A stretch of DNA of 64,000 nt from Kitasatospora aureofaciens (GCF_001188955.3 NZ_JPRF03000097.1:62001-126000); one strand, 5' to 3'. Numbered from the stretch's first letter, positions 47,024-55,716 are shown. The notes: generated by a model from the sequence alone, not told the origin. Numbers and translations are program-made.

Positions 47024-47101
47024 ATGTGCGCAGCCGCTTCCCGTAGTGCCCGGCACTCCGGCGGGAACGCCGTCCGTACCGGCCGTGGGCGCACCCCATG
47101 A
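47024..47101 (+). CDS. Upstream ORF (25 aa) coupled to the HTH gene
   Basis: ATG 47024 has GGAGG 6 nt upstream, and the stop TGA overlaps the HTH start (ATGA, 47098). The peptide is Ala/Arg/Gly-rich (M-C-A-A-A-S-R-S-A-R-H-S). The HTH gene has no ribosome site of its own, so this ORF may drive its translation. Confidence 0.4.
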   Translation: MCAAASRSARHSGGNAVRTGRGRTP

Positions 47102-47388
47102 CGGGCCGGCGGGCGGCCCTCGGGTGGACCTTCCTCACCAGCCACGCCCGCGTAGTGGTGCAGATAGCCCGCGACCCGGGGGTTCGGGTGCGGGACATCG
47201 CCGCCCGCTGCCTGCTCACCGAACGGGCGGTGCAGCGGATCATCGTCGACCTGGAAGAGGCCGGGTACCTCACTCACGAGCGGCGGGGGCGGGTCAACCA
47301 CTACCGGGTGATCACCGGCAAGCAACTGCGTCACCCGGCCGACGCCGGGCCCACCCTCGCCGAGCTGCTGGCCGCGCTGCTGCGCTGA
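47098..47388 (+). CDS. Winged helix-turn-helix transcriptional regulator
   Basis: The product is 96 aa. V-R-D-I-A-A-R-C-L-L-T-E-R-A-V-Q-R-I-I-V (about 35-54) is the recognition HTH and H-E-R-R-G-R-V-N-H-Y-R-V the wing, as in MarR/ArsR-like proteins. No ligand-binding domain. Targets are unknown; it lies next to the hemerythrin gene but in a separate cassette. Confidence 0.75.
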   Translation: MTGRRAALGWTFLTSHARVVVQIARDPGVRVRDIAARCLLTERAVQRIIVDLEEAGYLTHERRGRVNHYRVITGKQLRHPADAGPTLAELLAALLR

Positions 47389-47425
47389 CCGCAGCTCGGC
47401 GCGGGTGGGCCGAGGGTGGGCGGGG

Positions 47426-47641
47426 TCAGTCGGTGGCGTTCTGGAGGCCGACCCGGACGAAATGCAGCAGGTCGGCCACGGTGAGGGCAGTCAGCCCGGA
47501 GCAGACGAGTCTGGTCGCCCCGGGCGCGAACACCTGAGCGCCGGTCAGGCCCGTCGCGATCCACAGACCGCCGCAGAACGGGCAGGTGATCAGCAGGGCG
47601 GCTTCGCCGGTGTCCGCAGGCGGTCGGCCTGCGGTCACCAT
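47426..47641 (-). CDS. Truncated DUF1360-like protein (C-P-F-C motif)
   Basis: The product is 71 aa from ATG 47641. L-L-I-T-C-P-F-C-G-G-L-W-I-A-T (about 16-30) and the A-L-T-V-A-D-L-L-H end are the C-terminal half of DUF1360 membrane proteins (about 120-150 aa); the N-terminal helices are missing. The start overlaps the 3' end of the hydrophobic protein gene by 7 nt, on the same strand. Possibly a decayed gene. Confidence 0.6.
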   Translation of the reverse strand: MVTAGRPPADTGEAALLITCPFCGGLWIATGLTGAQVFAPGATRLVCSGLTALTVADLLHFVRVGLQNATD

Positions 47642-47802
47642 CGGTACCACCGGCCGCCGCCACCCCGGCGGCCTCCGGCGAACGCGAAACCGAGGAGCCA
47701 CAGCACCAGTACGGCGAGGGCGATCCACCACAGGGCGTGGACGGCGAAGCCCGCTCCGCCCAGGATGATCGCCAGCAACAGGACGAGAATGATGAGGACC
47801 AT
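47635..47802 (-). CDS. Small hydrophobic membrane protein (55 aa)
   Basis: A run of hydrophobic residues (about 2-42) forms two helices followed by G-G-R-R-G-G-G-G-R-W-Y-R-W. It matches the short lmo0937-type stress membrane proteins. GAGAAGG precedes the ATG. Confidence 0.75.
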   Translation of the reverse strand: MVLIILVLLLAIILGGAGFAVHALWWIALAVLVLWLLGFAFAGGRRGGGGRWYRW

Positions 47803-47927
47803 CGGATTCGGCCTTCTCGTGGGGTGCGGATCGTTACGGATCCGGCGTGGGCCCGCTCCGGCACGGTCCATACGCGCGGACGCCGGTCCGGCTCCGGAGA
47901 GTTGACCGCCCCGCGTATCCTGCCGAA

Positions 47928-48947
47928 GTGTCTTCACCACATGCCGGAAGCGATCCGGCCGTCGTGCTGTCGGGCTACGGTCCCGTCGGCCGTGCCTACG
48001 CCGAGCGACTGCTGACCCGGGGTGAGGGGCTCGCGCGCGACCACGGCGTACGGCCGAGGCTCGCGGCCGTACGCGTCGGCACCGCACAGGTCCTGCTCCC
48101 CGACGGCGGACCCGTCCCGCCGCGGGCGGAATGGGCCCCGCCGGCCGAGCTGGAGGAGACCCTCGACCGGACCGGTGCGCGGGTGCTGGTGCAGGCGCTC
48201 CCGTCCTCCCCGAAGGCGCGGCAGCAGGCCGCCGAGGAGGCCGTGCTGGCGCTGGGCCGAGGGGTCCACGTCGTCACCGCCACCAAGAGCCACCTGTTGA
48301 GCCACTGGAGTGAACTCGGGGAGGCCGCTCGGTCGGGCGGCAGCCTGATCAGGATCTCCGGCGCGACCGGCGCGGCCCTTCCGGCCGCGGACCTGGCCCG
48401 CACCGGAGTGCGCGGGCTCGGCTGCCGCTCTCTCCGGGCCTGCCCCAACGGCACCGCCACCTTCGTGCTCGACCGCCTGGCGGCCGGCGACTCCCTCGAC
48501 CGGGCGGTCGGCGAGGCCCGGTGCCGCGGCATCGCCGAGGCCGACCCCACGGCCGACCTCTCGGGCGGCGACGCGGCCACCAAGGTGCGGCTGCTCGCGG
48601 CCCTGCTGTGGGGCTGGGAGCCGTCCGCCGTCCGGGTCGGCACGGAGGCCGTGGACGCGCGGACCGGCCCGGCGGCGGTGGCCGCGGCCGTCCGGGGCAA
48701 CCGGCTGCGGGCCGTGGCGAGCGCGAGCGCGGACCGCCCGTTCGTGGTCGAGGTGCGCCTGGAGGAGACCGTGCCGGGCGACCCACTGCACGCGCTCACC
48801 GGCCCGGAGAAGGCGGTCGTCTACGGCTGCCCCGACGCCGGGGACATCACGGTCAGCGGCGGCCGGTCCAGCCCGCTCGGCGCGGCGCTCGCGATGTTGC
48901 GGGACACCCTCGACGTGACGGCCCCGCGCGGGTACGGCTTCGGCTGA
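47928..48947 (+). CDS. Homoserine dehydrogenase-like protein
   Basis: The product is 339 aa, about 90 shorter than real homoserine dehydrogenase; the ACT domain is absent. G-Y-G-P-V-G (14-19) binds NAD(P), and G-T-A-T-F-V-L-D-R-L, A-E-A-D-P-T-A-D-L-S-G-G-D-A-A-T-K match the catalytic core. The GTG start has almost no Shine-Dalgarno. It probably has a role apart from threonine synthesis, perhaps in specialised metabolism. Confidence 0.8.
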   Translation: MSSPHAGSDPAVVLSGYGPVGRAYAERLLTRGEGLARDHGVRPRLAAVRVGTAQVLLPDGGPVPPRAEWAPPAELEETLDRTGARVLVQALPSSPKARQQAAEEAVLALGRGVHVVTATKSHLLSHWSELGEAARSGGSLIRISGATGAALPAADLARTGVRGLGCRSLRACPNGTATFVLDRLAAGDSLDRAVGEARCRGIAEADPTADLSGGDAATKVRLLAALLWGWEPSAVRVGTEAVDARTGPAAVAAAVRGNRLRAVASASADRPFVVEVRLEETVPGDPLHALTGPEKAVVYGCPDAGDITVSGGRSSPLGAALAMLRDTLDVTAPRGYGFG

Positions 48948-48986
48948 GGCGGACGGCCCCCGGGGGCCGCGGATCGTGGAGGCGTT

Positions 48987-50213
48987 GTGGGCACGGATCC
49001 AGCCGGCGGGCGGGCGGCCGAGCGGGCGGACGGCGGCGCGGGCATGCGGCCGTGGCGGTTCGTGGTGTGGTTCGGCACCGTCAGCCTGCTCGCGGACTTC
49101 GTCTACGAGGGCGCCCGTTCCATCACCGGACCGCTGCTGGCCTCGCTGGGCGCCACCGCGACGGTGGTCGGCGTGGTGACGGGCGCGGGCGAGGCGGCGG
49201 CGCTCGTCCCGCGCCTGCTGTCGGGGCCGCTGGCCGACCGCACCGGGCGGTTCTGGGCGCTGGCGATCGGGGGTTACGTGCTCACGGTGGCCTCCGTCCC
49301 GCTGCTCGGCGTGGTGGGCTCGCTCGGCGCGGCCTGCGTGCTGGTGATCACCGAGCGGGTCGGCAAGGCGATCCGCTCCCCGGCCAAGGACACCCTGCTC
49401 TCCCACGCCACCGCCGCCACCGGCCGGGGCCGGGGCTTCGCCGTGCACGAGGCTCTGGACCAGGTCGGCGCCGTCGTCGGCCCGCTCACCGTCGCGGGCG
49501 TGCTCGCGGCCACCGGCGGCTACGGCCCCGCGCTCGGCGTCCTCGCCGTCCCGGGCGTGGCCATGCTCGGTCTGCTGTGGTGGCTGCGCACCCGGGTGCC
49601 CGACCCGAGCCGCTACGAGTCCGCGCTGCACCCTGCTCCGGAGCCCACCCCGGTGGCGCCCGTACGGATGCCGCTGCCCCGCGCGTTCTGGGCCTACGCC
49701 GCGTTCACCGCAGCCACCATGACCGGCTTCACGACCTACGGCGTGCTCTCCTTTCACCTCGTGCGGCGCCACCTGCTCCCCGCCTCCGCCGTACCGGTGC
49801 TGTACGCCGGGGCGATGCTCGCGGGCGCGCTGGCGAGCCTGGCGACCGGCTGGCTGTACGACCGGATCGGCCCGCGCACCCTGGTGGCGCTGCCGGTGCT
49901 GGCCGCGGCGGTGCCCCCGCTGGGCTTCAGCGCGGCGGTGACGGCGGCGGTGGCCGGTGCGCTGGTGTGGGGCGCGGCGCTGGGCGTGCAGGAGTCGACC
50001 CTGCGGGCCGTGGTCGCCGACCTCGTCCCCGCGCCGCGCCGGGCGACGGCGTACGGGGTGTTCGCGGCCGTCGTCGGCGCCGCCACCCTGGCCGGCGGGG
50101 CCCTCACGGGCGCTCTCTACGCGGTGTCCGTGCCCGCTCTGGTCGTGACCGTGGTCGCCGTCCAGGCGGCCGCCCTGCTGCTGCTCGTCGCCGTACGCCC
50201 GGGCCGTCGCTGA
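48987..50213 (+). CDS. MFS transporter
   Basis: The product is 408 aa with about 12 helices. G-P-L-A-D-R-T-G-R-F-W (about 80-90) is the loop 2-3 signature and L-Y-D-R-I-G-P-R-T the second-half copy. Start GTG 48987 has GGAGG 4 nt upstream. Closest in character to drug:H+ antiporters; substrate unknown. It lies 39 nt after the homoserine dehydrogenase-like gene. Confidence 0.85.
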   Translation: MGTDPAGGRAAERADGGAGMRPWRFVVWFGTVSLLADFVYEGARSITGPLLASLGATATVVGVVTGAGEAAALVPRLLSGPLADRTGRFWALAIGGYVLTVASVPLLGVVGSLGAACVLVITERVGKAIRSPAKDTLLSHATAATGRGRGFAVHEALDQVGAVVGPLTVAGVLAATGGYGPALGVLAVPGVAMLGLLWWLRTRVPDPSRYESALHPAPEPTPVAPVRMPLPRAFWAYAAFTAATMTGFTTYGVLSFHLVRRHLLPASAVPVLYAGAMLAGALASLATGWLYDRIGPRTLVALPVLAAAVPPLGFSAAVTAAVAGALVWGAALGVQESTLRAVVADLVPAPRRATAYGVFAAVVGAATLAGGALTGALYAVSVPALVVTVVAVQAAALLLLVAVRPGRR

Positions 50214-50231
50214 CGTCACCGCTGACGTCAC
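50208..50231. repeat. 12-bp tandem pair CGCTGACGTCAC at the MFS stop codon
   Basis: Two exact copies (50208-50219, 50220-50231), each with the palindrome TGACGTCA. The MFS stop codon TGA (50211-50213) is in the first copy. Confidence 0.7.
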
Positions 50232-50306
50232 CGCCCCGCGGCCGCCCTGCACCTCCCGCCGGCCTCCGCGGTCGCCGGGGCCGGGGGCGCTTCACCACGC
50301 GCGGCT

Positions 50307-50366
50307 GATTCCGCACTCGATCCCGTACTTGACCCCGCACCCGATCCCGCACCCGATTCCGCACCT
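50307..50366. repeat. Five degenerate 12-bp tandem repeats
   Basis: Units start at 50307, 50319, 50331, 50343 and 50355 with consensus GAT(C/T)CCGCAC(C/T)C. They fill the convergent gap between the MFS and the next minus gene; no other such array is seen in the window. Confidence 0.8.
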
Positions 50367-50368
50367 GA

Positions 50369-50638
50369 TCACGGCGCCGCCCGCAGGGCCGCCTCGCAGG
50401 CGAGGCAGCGCCGGTCGGCCAGGGCGGGCGGGTACCAGGGCTCGCCCGGGCGGGCCGGGCGGTAGTGGGAGTGCTCCATCGGGTCGGTGTCCAGGCCGCA
50501 CAGGGTGCGGGGGAGCGGGTCCTCGGGCACGTCCGGGTCGCCGCCCGCCGCGTGCACCGCGCACACCACCGGCTCCACGCCGTCCGGCCCCAGGGCCTCG
50601 TCCTGTTCCAGTTCGAACAGGACCACGATCGCCGTCAT
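50369..50638 (-). CDS. Hypothetical protein (89 aa) with C-terminal C-x2-C
   Basis: The product has P-V-V-C-A-V-H-A-A-G-G-D-P, R-T-L-C-G-L-D-T-D-P-M and D-R-R-C-L-A-C-E-A-A-L at the end; four Cys in pairs suggest zinc binding. No family name recognised. It is followed on the same strand by the 12-bp repeat array, and DUF488 precedes it by 31 nt. Confidence 0.65.
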   Translation of the reverse strand: MTAIVVLFELEQDEALGPDGVEPVVCAVHAAGGDPDVPEDPLPRTLCGLDTDPMEHSHYRPARPGEPWYPPALADRRCLACEAALRAAP

Positions 50639-50669
50639 GTCGTTCCGCCCGTCCGGCGCCGTCGGCCGG

Positions 50670-51035
50670 TCACCGCTTCTTCTTCGCCAGCCACTCGGCG
50701 AGCACGGCGGCCTGGCTGTGGTCGACGTCCTTGGTGGCGGTCAGCAGGGTGAGCCTGTCCTGGGCGGCGAGTTCGCGCAGGTGTCCGGCGGCCTCCTGGT
50801 GGTCGGCGTCGCGCAGCTCGGTGAGGTAGCGGCGGCGGAACTCGGCGAAGCGCTCCGGGTCGTGGCCGTACCACTCGCGCAGCTCGGTGGACGGGGCGAC
50901 GTCACGCAGCCACTCGTCCAGGTGGGCGTCCTGCTTCTTCACCCCGCGCGGCCAGACGCGGTCCACCAGCACGCGCTGCCCGTCCTGCGGCGAGGAGCCC
51001 TCGTAGATCCGCCGGTAGGTGATCTTCGCGGTCAT
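50670..51035 (-). CDS. DUF488 family protein
   Basis: The product is 121 aa. V-D-R-V-W-P-R-G-V-K-K (about 23-33) and L-T-L-L-T-A-T-K-D are conserved in DUF488. ATG 51035 has GGAAGGG upstream. Function unknown; often near redox genes, here divergent from ctaD. Confidence 0.85.
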   Translation of the reverse strand: MTAKITYRRIYEGSSPQDGQRVLVDRVWPRGVKKQDAHLDEWLRDVAPSTELREWYGHDPERFAEFRRRYLTELRDADHQEAAGHLRELAAQDRLTLLTATKDVDHSQAAVLAEWLAKKKR

Positions 51036-51226
51036 GACGGGCCCTTCCGGTTCGCGCGGTGCGGTGGGGGGCGGCGGGCGCCCCACACCAGCGTGTGCCC
51101 TGACCGGGGGGATCCGCACACCGACGGCGGCCTGCGGCCGGCGCTGCCGCGTGGCACCCGGGCGCGCCGTCCGGCCGCCGTTAGGGTCCCGCCGGGGGGT
51201 GCCATCGGCTCCGTCACGGAGGTTCC

Positions 51227-52930
51227 ATGAGTGCGTCCGACACCGCCGCGCCGCCGCGCACCCAGGTCAGGGTGCGGCGGGGCAGTAGATTGCTGGGCTG
51301 GCTGTTCACCACCGACCACAAGGTGATCGGCAACCTCTACCTGGTGACGGCCTTCGGGTTCTTCCTGGCGGGAGGTGCGATGGCGCTGCTGATGCGGACG
51401 CAGCTGCTGGGCCCCCACACCGGGTTCCTGTCGAACGAGCAGTACAACCAGATGTTCACCATGCACGGCACGATCATGCTGCTGCTGTTCGCCACCCCGA
51501 CCTTCGCGGGCTTCGCCAACGCGATCATGCCGCTGCAGATCGGCGCCCCCGACGTGGCCTTCCCCCGGCTGAACGCCTTCACCTACTGGGCGTTCCTGCT
51601 GGGCGGCCTGATCGTGCTGAGCGGCTTCCTCACCACCGGCGGGGCCCCCGCCTTCGGCTGGTTCGCGTACGCGCCGCTGAACGGCCCGGCGCACTCGCCG
51701 GGGCTGGGCGGGGACCTGTGGGCGCTCGGCCTGGTGGTGGCCGGGCTCGGGACGATCCTCGGCGCGGTCAACTTCATCACCACCATCACCTGCCTGCGGG
51801 CGCCGGGGATGACGCTGTTCCGGATGCCGATCTTCACCTGGAACGTGCTGTTCACCTCGATCATGGTGCTGCTGGCCTTCCCGGTGCTCACCGCCGCCCT
51901 GCTGCTGCTGGAGGCGGACCGCAAGTTCGGCGCCCACGTCTACGATCCGGCCAACGGCGGGGCGCTGCTGTGGCAGCACCTGTTCTGGTTCTTCGGCCAT
52001 CCGGAGGTGTACATCGTCGCGGTGCCGTTCTTCGGCATCGTCACCGAGATCATCCCGGTCTTCAGCCGCAAGCCGATGTTCGGTTACTACGGGATGATCG
52101 GCGCGACCGTCGCCATCACCTCCCTGTCGATGTCGGTGTGGGCCCACCACATGTTCGCCACCGGGCAGGTGCTGCTGCCCTTCTTCTCGATGATGTCCTT
52201 CCTCATCGCGGTGCCCACCGGGGTGAAGTTCTTCAACTGGATCGGGACCATGTGGAACGGCTCGCTGTCCTTCGAGACCCCGATGCTGTGGTCGATCGGG
52301 TTCCTGGTGACCTTCCTGTTCGGCGGCCTGAGCGGAGTCCTGCTGGCCGCGCCGCCGATCGACTTCCACGTCACCGACAGCTACTTCGTGGTGGCCCACC
52401 TCCACTACGTCCTGTTCGGGACGGTCGTGTTCGCGACCTTCGGGGGCTTCTACTTCTGGTGGCCGAAGATCACCGGGAAGATGCTCGACGAGCGGCTCGG
52501 CAAGGTGCAGTTCTGGATCCTGTTCGTCGCGTTCCAGACCACCTTCCTGGTGATGCACTGGCTGGGCGCCCAGGGCATGCCCCGGCGCTACGCGACGTAC
52601 CTGGCGGTGGACGGCTTCACCACGCTCAACGTGGTCGCCTCGATCGGCGCCTTCCTGCTCGGGGTCTCCAACCTCCCGTTCTTCTACAACGTCTGGATCA
52701 CCACCCGGCACGGCACCCCGGTCGAGCAGGACGACCCGTGGGGCTGGGGCCGCTCACTCGAATGGGCCACCTCCTGCCCGCCGCCGCACCACAACTTCCA
52801 GGTACTGCCCCGGATCCGCTCCGAGTCGCCGGCCTTCGACCTGCACCACCCCGAGGTCCCGACGGAGGAGTCGTCGAGCACCTCCGGACAGTCGCACGCC
52901 GGCCGGACCGGAGAGGAGGAGGGGCGATGA
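51227..52930 (+). CDS. ctaD: Cytochrome c oxidase subunit I (aa3-type)
   Basis: The product is 567 aa with 12 helices. H80 and a late His ligate haem a; H258 and Y262 (H-P-E-V-Y) form the CuB crosslink; the H-H pair near 307-308 gives CuB; N98, D109 and N116 form the D-channel. It is a full-length terminal oxidase subunit pumping protons. ctaF overlaps its stop. Subunits II (ctaC) and III (ctaE) are not in the window, so it is a second, separate locus. Confidence 0.95.
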   Translation: MSASDTAAPPRTQVRVRRGSRLLGWLFTTDHKVIGNLYLVTAFGFFLAGGAMALLMRTQLLGPHTGFLSNEQYNQMFTMHGTIMLLLFATPTFAGFANAIMPLQIGAPDVAFPRLNAFTYWAFLLGGLIVLSGFLTTGGAPAFGWFAYAPLNGPAHSPGLGGDLWALGLVVAGLGTILGAVNFITTITCLRAPGMTLFRMPIFTWNVLFTSIMVLLAFPVLTAALLLLEADRKFGAHVYDPANGGALLWQHLFWFFGHPEVYIVAVPFFGIVTEIIPVFSRKPMFGYYGMIGATVAITSLSMSVWAHHMFATGQVLLPFFSMMSFLIAVPTGVKFFNWIGTMWNGSLSFETPMLWSIGFLVTFLFGGLSGVLLAAPPIDFHVTDSYFVVAHLHYVLFGTVVFATFGGFYFWWPKITGKMLDERLGKVQFWILFVAFQTTFLVMHWLGAQGMPRRYATYLAVDGFTTLNVVASIGAFLLGVSNLPFFYNVWITTRHGTPVEQDDPWGWGRSLEWATSCPPPHHNFQVLPRIRSESPAFDLHHPEVPTEESSSTSGQSHAGRTGEEEGR

Positions 52931-53328
52931 AGGCCGAGGGATGGCTGTTCACCGTGATGACGGTGTTCTTCGCGGTGACCGGACTCGTGTACGGATTCTG
53001 GGCCCGGGAGCCGGCCGGCAAGGCGATCCTGACGGTGGCGTTCCTGATGTCGGCGCTGGTCGCGCTGTTCTGGTTCGTCCAGCACCAGCGGAAGGGCGGC
53101 GGACGGCCCGAGGACCGCAAGGACGCCGAGATCGTGGAGAGCTCCGGGTCGAAGGGCTTCTTCCCGCCCCGCAGCGGCTACCCGGTGCTCACGGCGCTGG
53201 GCGTGGCGCTCTTCTCGCTGGGCCTGGTGTACGCCCTGTGGCTGATCGTCTGCGGGGCGGTGCTGCTCGGCTTCGCCGTGTTCGGCTTCATCTTCCAGTA
53301 CCACGACCGCGGCGACGACGGGGCCTGA
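52927..53328 (+). CDS. ctaF: Cytochrome c oxidase subunit IV
   Basis: The product is 133 aa with four hydrophobic segments and A-R-E-P-A-G-K-A (about 26-33), as in the actinobacterial subunit IV. The ATG overlaps the ctaD stop. Its 3' end overlaps the convergent qcrB by 41 nt. Confidence 0.92.
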   Translation: MKAEGWLFTVMTVFFAVTGLVYGFWAREPAGKAILTVAFLMSALVALFWFVQHQRKGGGRPEDRKDAEIVESSGSKGFFPPRSGYPVLTALGVALFSLGLVYALWLIVCGAVLLGFAVFGFIFQYHDRGDDGA

Positions 53329-55054
53329 GCCGCCGGAACAGCCGGCCCAACGGCCCGCGTCCCCCGACGGGGGCGGGCCGCTCGGCCGCCGGCCGCGGGG
53401 CGTGCACCGGATCGGTGAGGACGGCCGTGACGGCGCGGGACTCCTGCTCGGTGGCGGGCAGCTCGACCCGGTCGCCGTGGTACCAGGAGCCGAGCGCCGC
53501 CCGGACCCGCTCGGTGCGCGGGGCCCCGGGCAGCGGTTCTTCGGGCTCCGGAACGTCCCGGACCAGCATCGCGTACCGCTCGGCCGCCGGCACCGGCCGG
53601 TGGTGCCCGTCGAAGCCGCCCACGATCGACTGGTCGATCCGGCCGGTCTCGTCGCCCTCCAGCAGCCGGTGGCGGTCGCGGGCCTGAAGGGCCAGGCAGA
53701 TCCGGCGGGTCACCACGAAGGTGAGCGGCGGCGCCAGGAAGAACGCCGCCCGCAGTCCCCAGGTCAGCGAGTTGACCGAGATCCCGAAGTAGTACGCGAT
53801 CACGTCGTTGCCGCCGGCGACCAGCAGCACCGTGTAGAAGGCGACCCCGGCCGCCCCCAGCCCGGTGCGGACGGGCTTGTTGCGGGGTCGGTCGCACAGG
53901 TGGTGCTCGCCGCTGCCCGGGGTCAGCCAGCGCTCCACGAAGGGGTAGGCGTACAGTCCCGCGAACAGCAGCCCGGGCACCACCAGCGCGGGCAGGAAGA
54001 CGTTCCAGGAGACGGTGTGCCCGAGCACCCCCGTCTCGACGGCCGGGATCAGCCGCAGGGCGCCCTCGATGAACCCGATGTACCAGTCGGGCTGGGCGCC
54101 CGCCCCGACGACGTCGGGCCGGTAGGCGCTGTACCGCCAGATCGGGTTGATCTCCGCGAGCACCGCGGACAGCGCCAGGACGCCGCCGACGGTGAACGCC
54201 AGGCCGGTGGTGCGGACCAGGAACTGGGGGAAGAACGGGTGCCCCACCACGTTCCGGTTGGTGCGGCCGGGCTCCGCCCACTGGGTGTGCTTGAGCACCA
54301 CCACCAGGGTCAGGTGGGCGCCGATCAGCGCCAGCAGCAGCCCCGGCACCAGGAGGATGTGCACGGTGAACAGCCGCGGGATGACCGCGTGCCCGGGGAA
54401 ATCGCCGCCGAAGACGAAGAAACTGAGGTAGGTGCCGACCACCGGCACGGAGAGCAGGACGCCCTCGGCGATCCTGAGCCCGGTGCCGGACAGGGTGTCG
54501 TCCGGCAGGGAGTAGCCGGAGAAGCCCTCCAGCAGGGCGAGGGCGAACATGGTCAGCCCGATCACCCAGTTGAGCTCGCGGGGGCGGCGGAAGGCGCCGG
54601 TGAAGAACACCCGCAGCAGGTGCGCGCAGATCGAGGCGGTGAACAGCAGGGCGGCCCAGTGGTGGATCTGACGGACCAGCAGGCCGCCGCGCACGTCGAA
54701 GCTGATCCGCAGGGTCGAGGCGTAGGCCTCGGACATCCGCACCCCGCGCAGCGGCAAATAGGAGCCGTGGTAGTCGAGGTCGGTCATGCTCGGGGTGAAG
54801 AAGAAGGTGAGGAAGACCCCGGTCAGCAGCAGGAAGACGAAGCTGTACAGCGCCAGCTCGCCCAGCAGGAACGACCAGTGGTCGGGGAACACCTTGCGGA
54901 GCAGTTCCTTGCCCGCCTCGGCCAGCGGGAGCCGCCCGTCGACGGCCCGCACGGCGCGCTCGCCGCGCGTCGGCCCCGCCGGGCTCGTCCCCACCTGCTC
55001 GTCCCGGTCCGCCAGGCCGTCCGGAGGTGGGTCGATGCCCTGATTTCCGTCCAT
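53288..55054 (-). CDS. qcrB: Cytochrome b of the bc complex (QcrB)
   Basis: The product is 588 aa from ATG 55054. R-Q-I-H-H-W-A-A-L-L-F and the later A-H-L-L-R plus V-H-I-L-L and G-A-H-L-T-L-V hold the four haem His ligands; H-P-F-F-P-Q-F-L-V and I-N-P-I-W-R-Y complete the family. A long C-terminal tail is typical of streptomycetes. QcrA and QcrC are not present, so with ctaD/ctaF it is a partial second respiratory set. Confidence 0.92.
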   Translation of the reverse strand: MDGNQGIDPPPDGLADRDEQVGTSPAGPTRGERAVRAVDGRLPLAEAGKELLRKVFPDHWSFLLGELALYSFVFLLLTGVFLTFFFTPSMTDLDYHGSYLPLRGVRMSEAYASTLRISFDVRGGLLVRQIHHWAALLFTASICAHLLRVFFTGAFRRPRELNWVIGLTMFALALLEGFSGYSLPDDTLSGTGLRIAEGVLLSVPVVGTYLSFFVFGGDFPGHAVIPRLFTVHILLVPGLLLALIGAHLTLVVVLKHTQWAEPGRTNRNVVGHPFFPQFLVRTTGLAFTVGGVLALSAVLAEINPIWRYSAYRPDVVGAGAQPDWYIGFIEGALRLIPAVETGVLGHTVSWNVFLPALVVPGLLFAGLYAYPFVERWLTPGSGEHHLCDRPRNKPVRTGLGAAGVAFYTVLLVAGGNDVIAYYFGISVNSLTWGLRAAFFLAPPLTFVVTRRICLALQARDRHRLLEGDETGRIDQSIVGGFDGHHRPVPAAERYAMLVRDVPEPEEPLPGAPRTERVRAALGSWYHGDRVELPATEQESRAVTAVLTDPVHAPRPAAERPAPVGGRGPLGRLFRRLRPRRRRGRGTGR

Positions 55055-55156
55055 AGCGGGCAACCTAGTGGGAACCGCCGCGTCCGGGCGCGCAGGGCGT
55101 CGCGATCCTCCCTCCGAGCGAGCGACGGAGCACCCCATCGGAGCAACCCACGCGGC

Positions 55157-55198
55157 CCGGGCGGTCTCGTGGCTCCCGTGAGCCACGAGACCGCCCGG
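55157..55198 (-). terminator. Terminator after the deaminase gene
   Basis: Arms 55157-55174 and 55181-55198 give an 18-bp perfect stem with a 6-nt loop, 10 nt downstream of the deaminase stop. It isolates the qcrB promoter region (55055-55156). Confidence 0.88.
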
Positions 55199-55208
55199 CC
55201 GTTCCCGG

Positions 55209-55682
55209 CTATCCCCAGTAGCCCACGTGGACCGCGGAGGCCTCCTCGAACAGGAACGGGCCGGACACCTCCACCGTGTTGCCGCCGGCCGCGAACACCG
55301 TGCGGCAGGGCAGTTCGAGCACCGGCTCGTCCGGGTCCACGCCCGCGATGGCGTTCAGCTCGGTGGCGGCGAGCGCGTAGACGACCCGGCGGATGCCGCT
55401 CCAGTAGATCGCCCCGGCGCACATCGCGCAGGGCTCGGTGCTGGAGTAGAGGGTCGCCTCGGCGAGCTGGTGCGGGGCCAGGGTGCGCGAGGCCTGGCGG
55501 ACCAGGTTGATCTCCGCGTGGGCGGTGACGTCGTGGTCCGTCAGGACGGTGTTCTCCGCCGTGAGCAGGACGGTTCCGGCAGGGTCGGTGAGCAGCGCGC
55601 CGAAGGGGTGGTTGCCGTGGGCGCGGGCGGAGGCGCCGAGCTCTATGGCGGCGAGCAGGTAGTCGGGGGAGTGGTCGGCCAT
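55209..55682 (-). CDS. Nucleoside/cytosine deaminase family protein
   Basis: The product is 157 aa. H55-A-E57 and P-C85-A-M-C88 are the zinc and proton-shuttle residues of the CDA superfamily. The N-terminal G-N-H-P-F-G-A-L-L resembles tRNA adenosine and guanine deaminases. Substrate could be guanine or another purine. The next upstream gene is a hydantoinase, hinting at purine/hydantoin degradation. Confidence 0.85.
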   Translation of the reverse strand: MADHSPDYLLAAIELGASARAHGNHPFGALLTDPAGTVLLTAENTVLTDHDVTAHAEINLVRQASRTLAPHQLAEATLYSSTEPCAMCAGAIYWSGIRRVVYALAATELNAIAGVDPDEPVLELPCRTVFAAGGNTVEVSGPFLFEEASAVHVGYWG

Positions 55683-55716
55683 GACGGGGTCTCCTCGGGG
55701 CGGTGCAGGTCGTGGA

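Noticed and set aside
50292..50364. Reading the 12-bp repeats as a Cys/Gly-Ile repeat peptide on the minus strand
   Set aside because: The frame extends the intergenic array into no conserved protein and has no ribosome site; the repeat is better seen as DNA.
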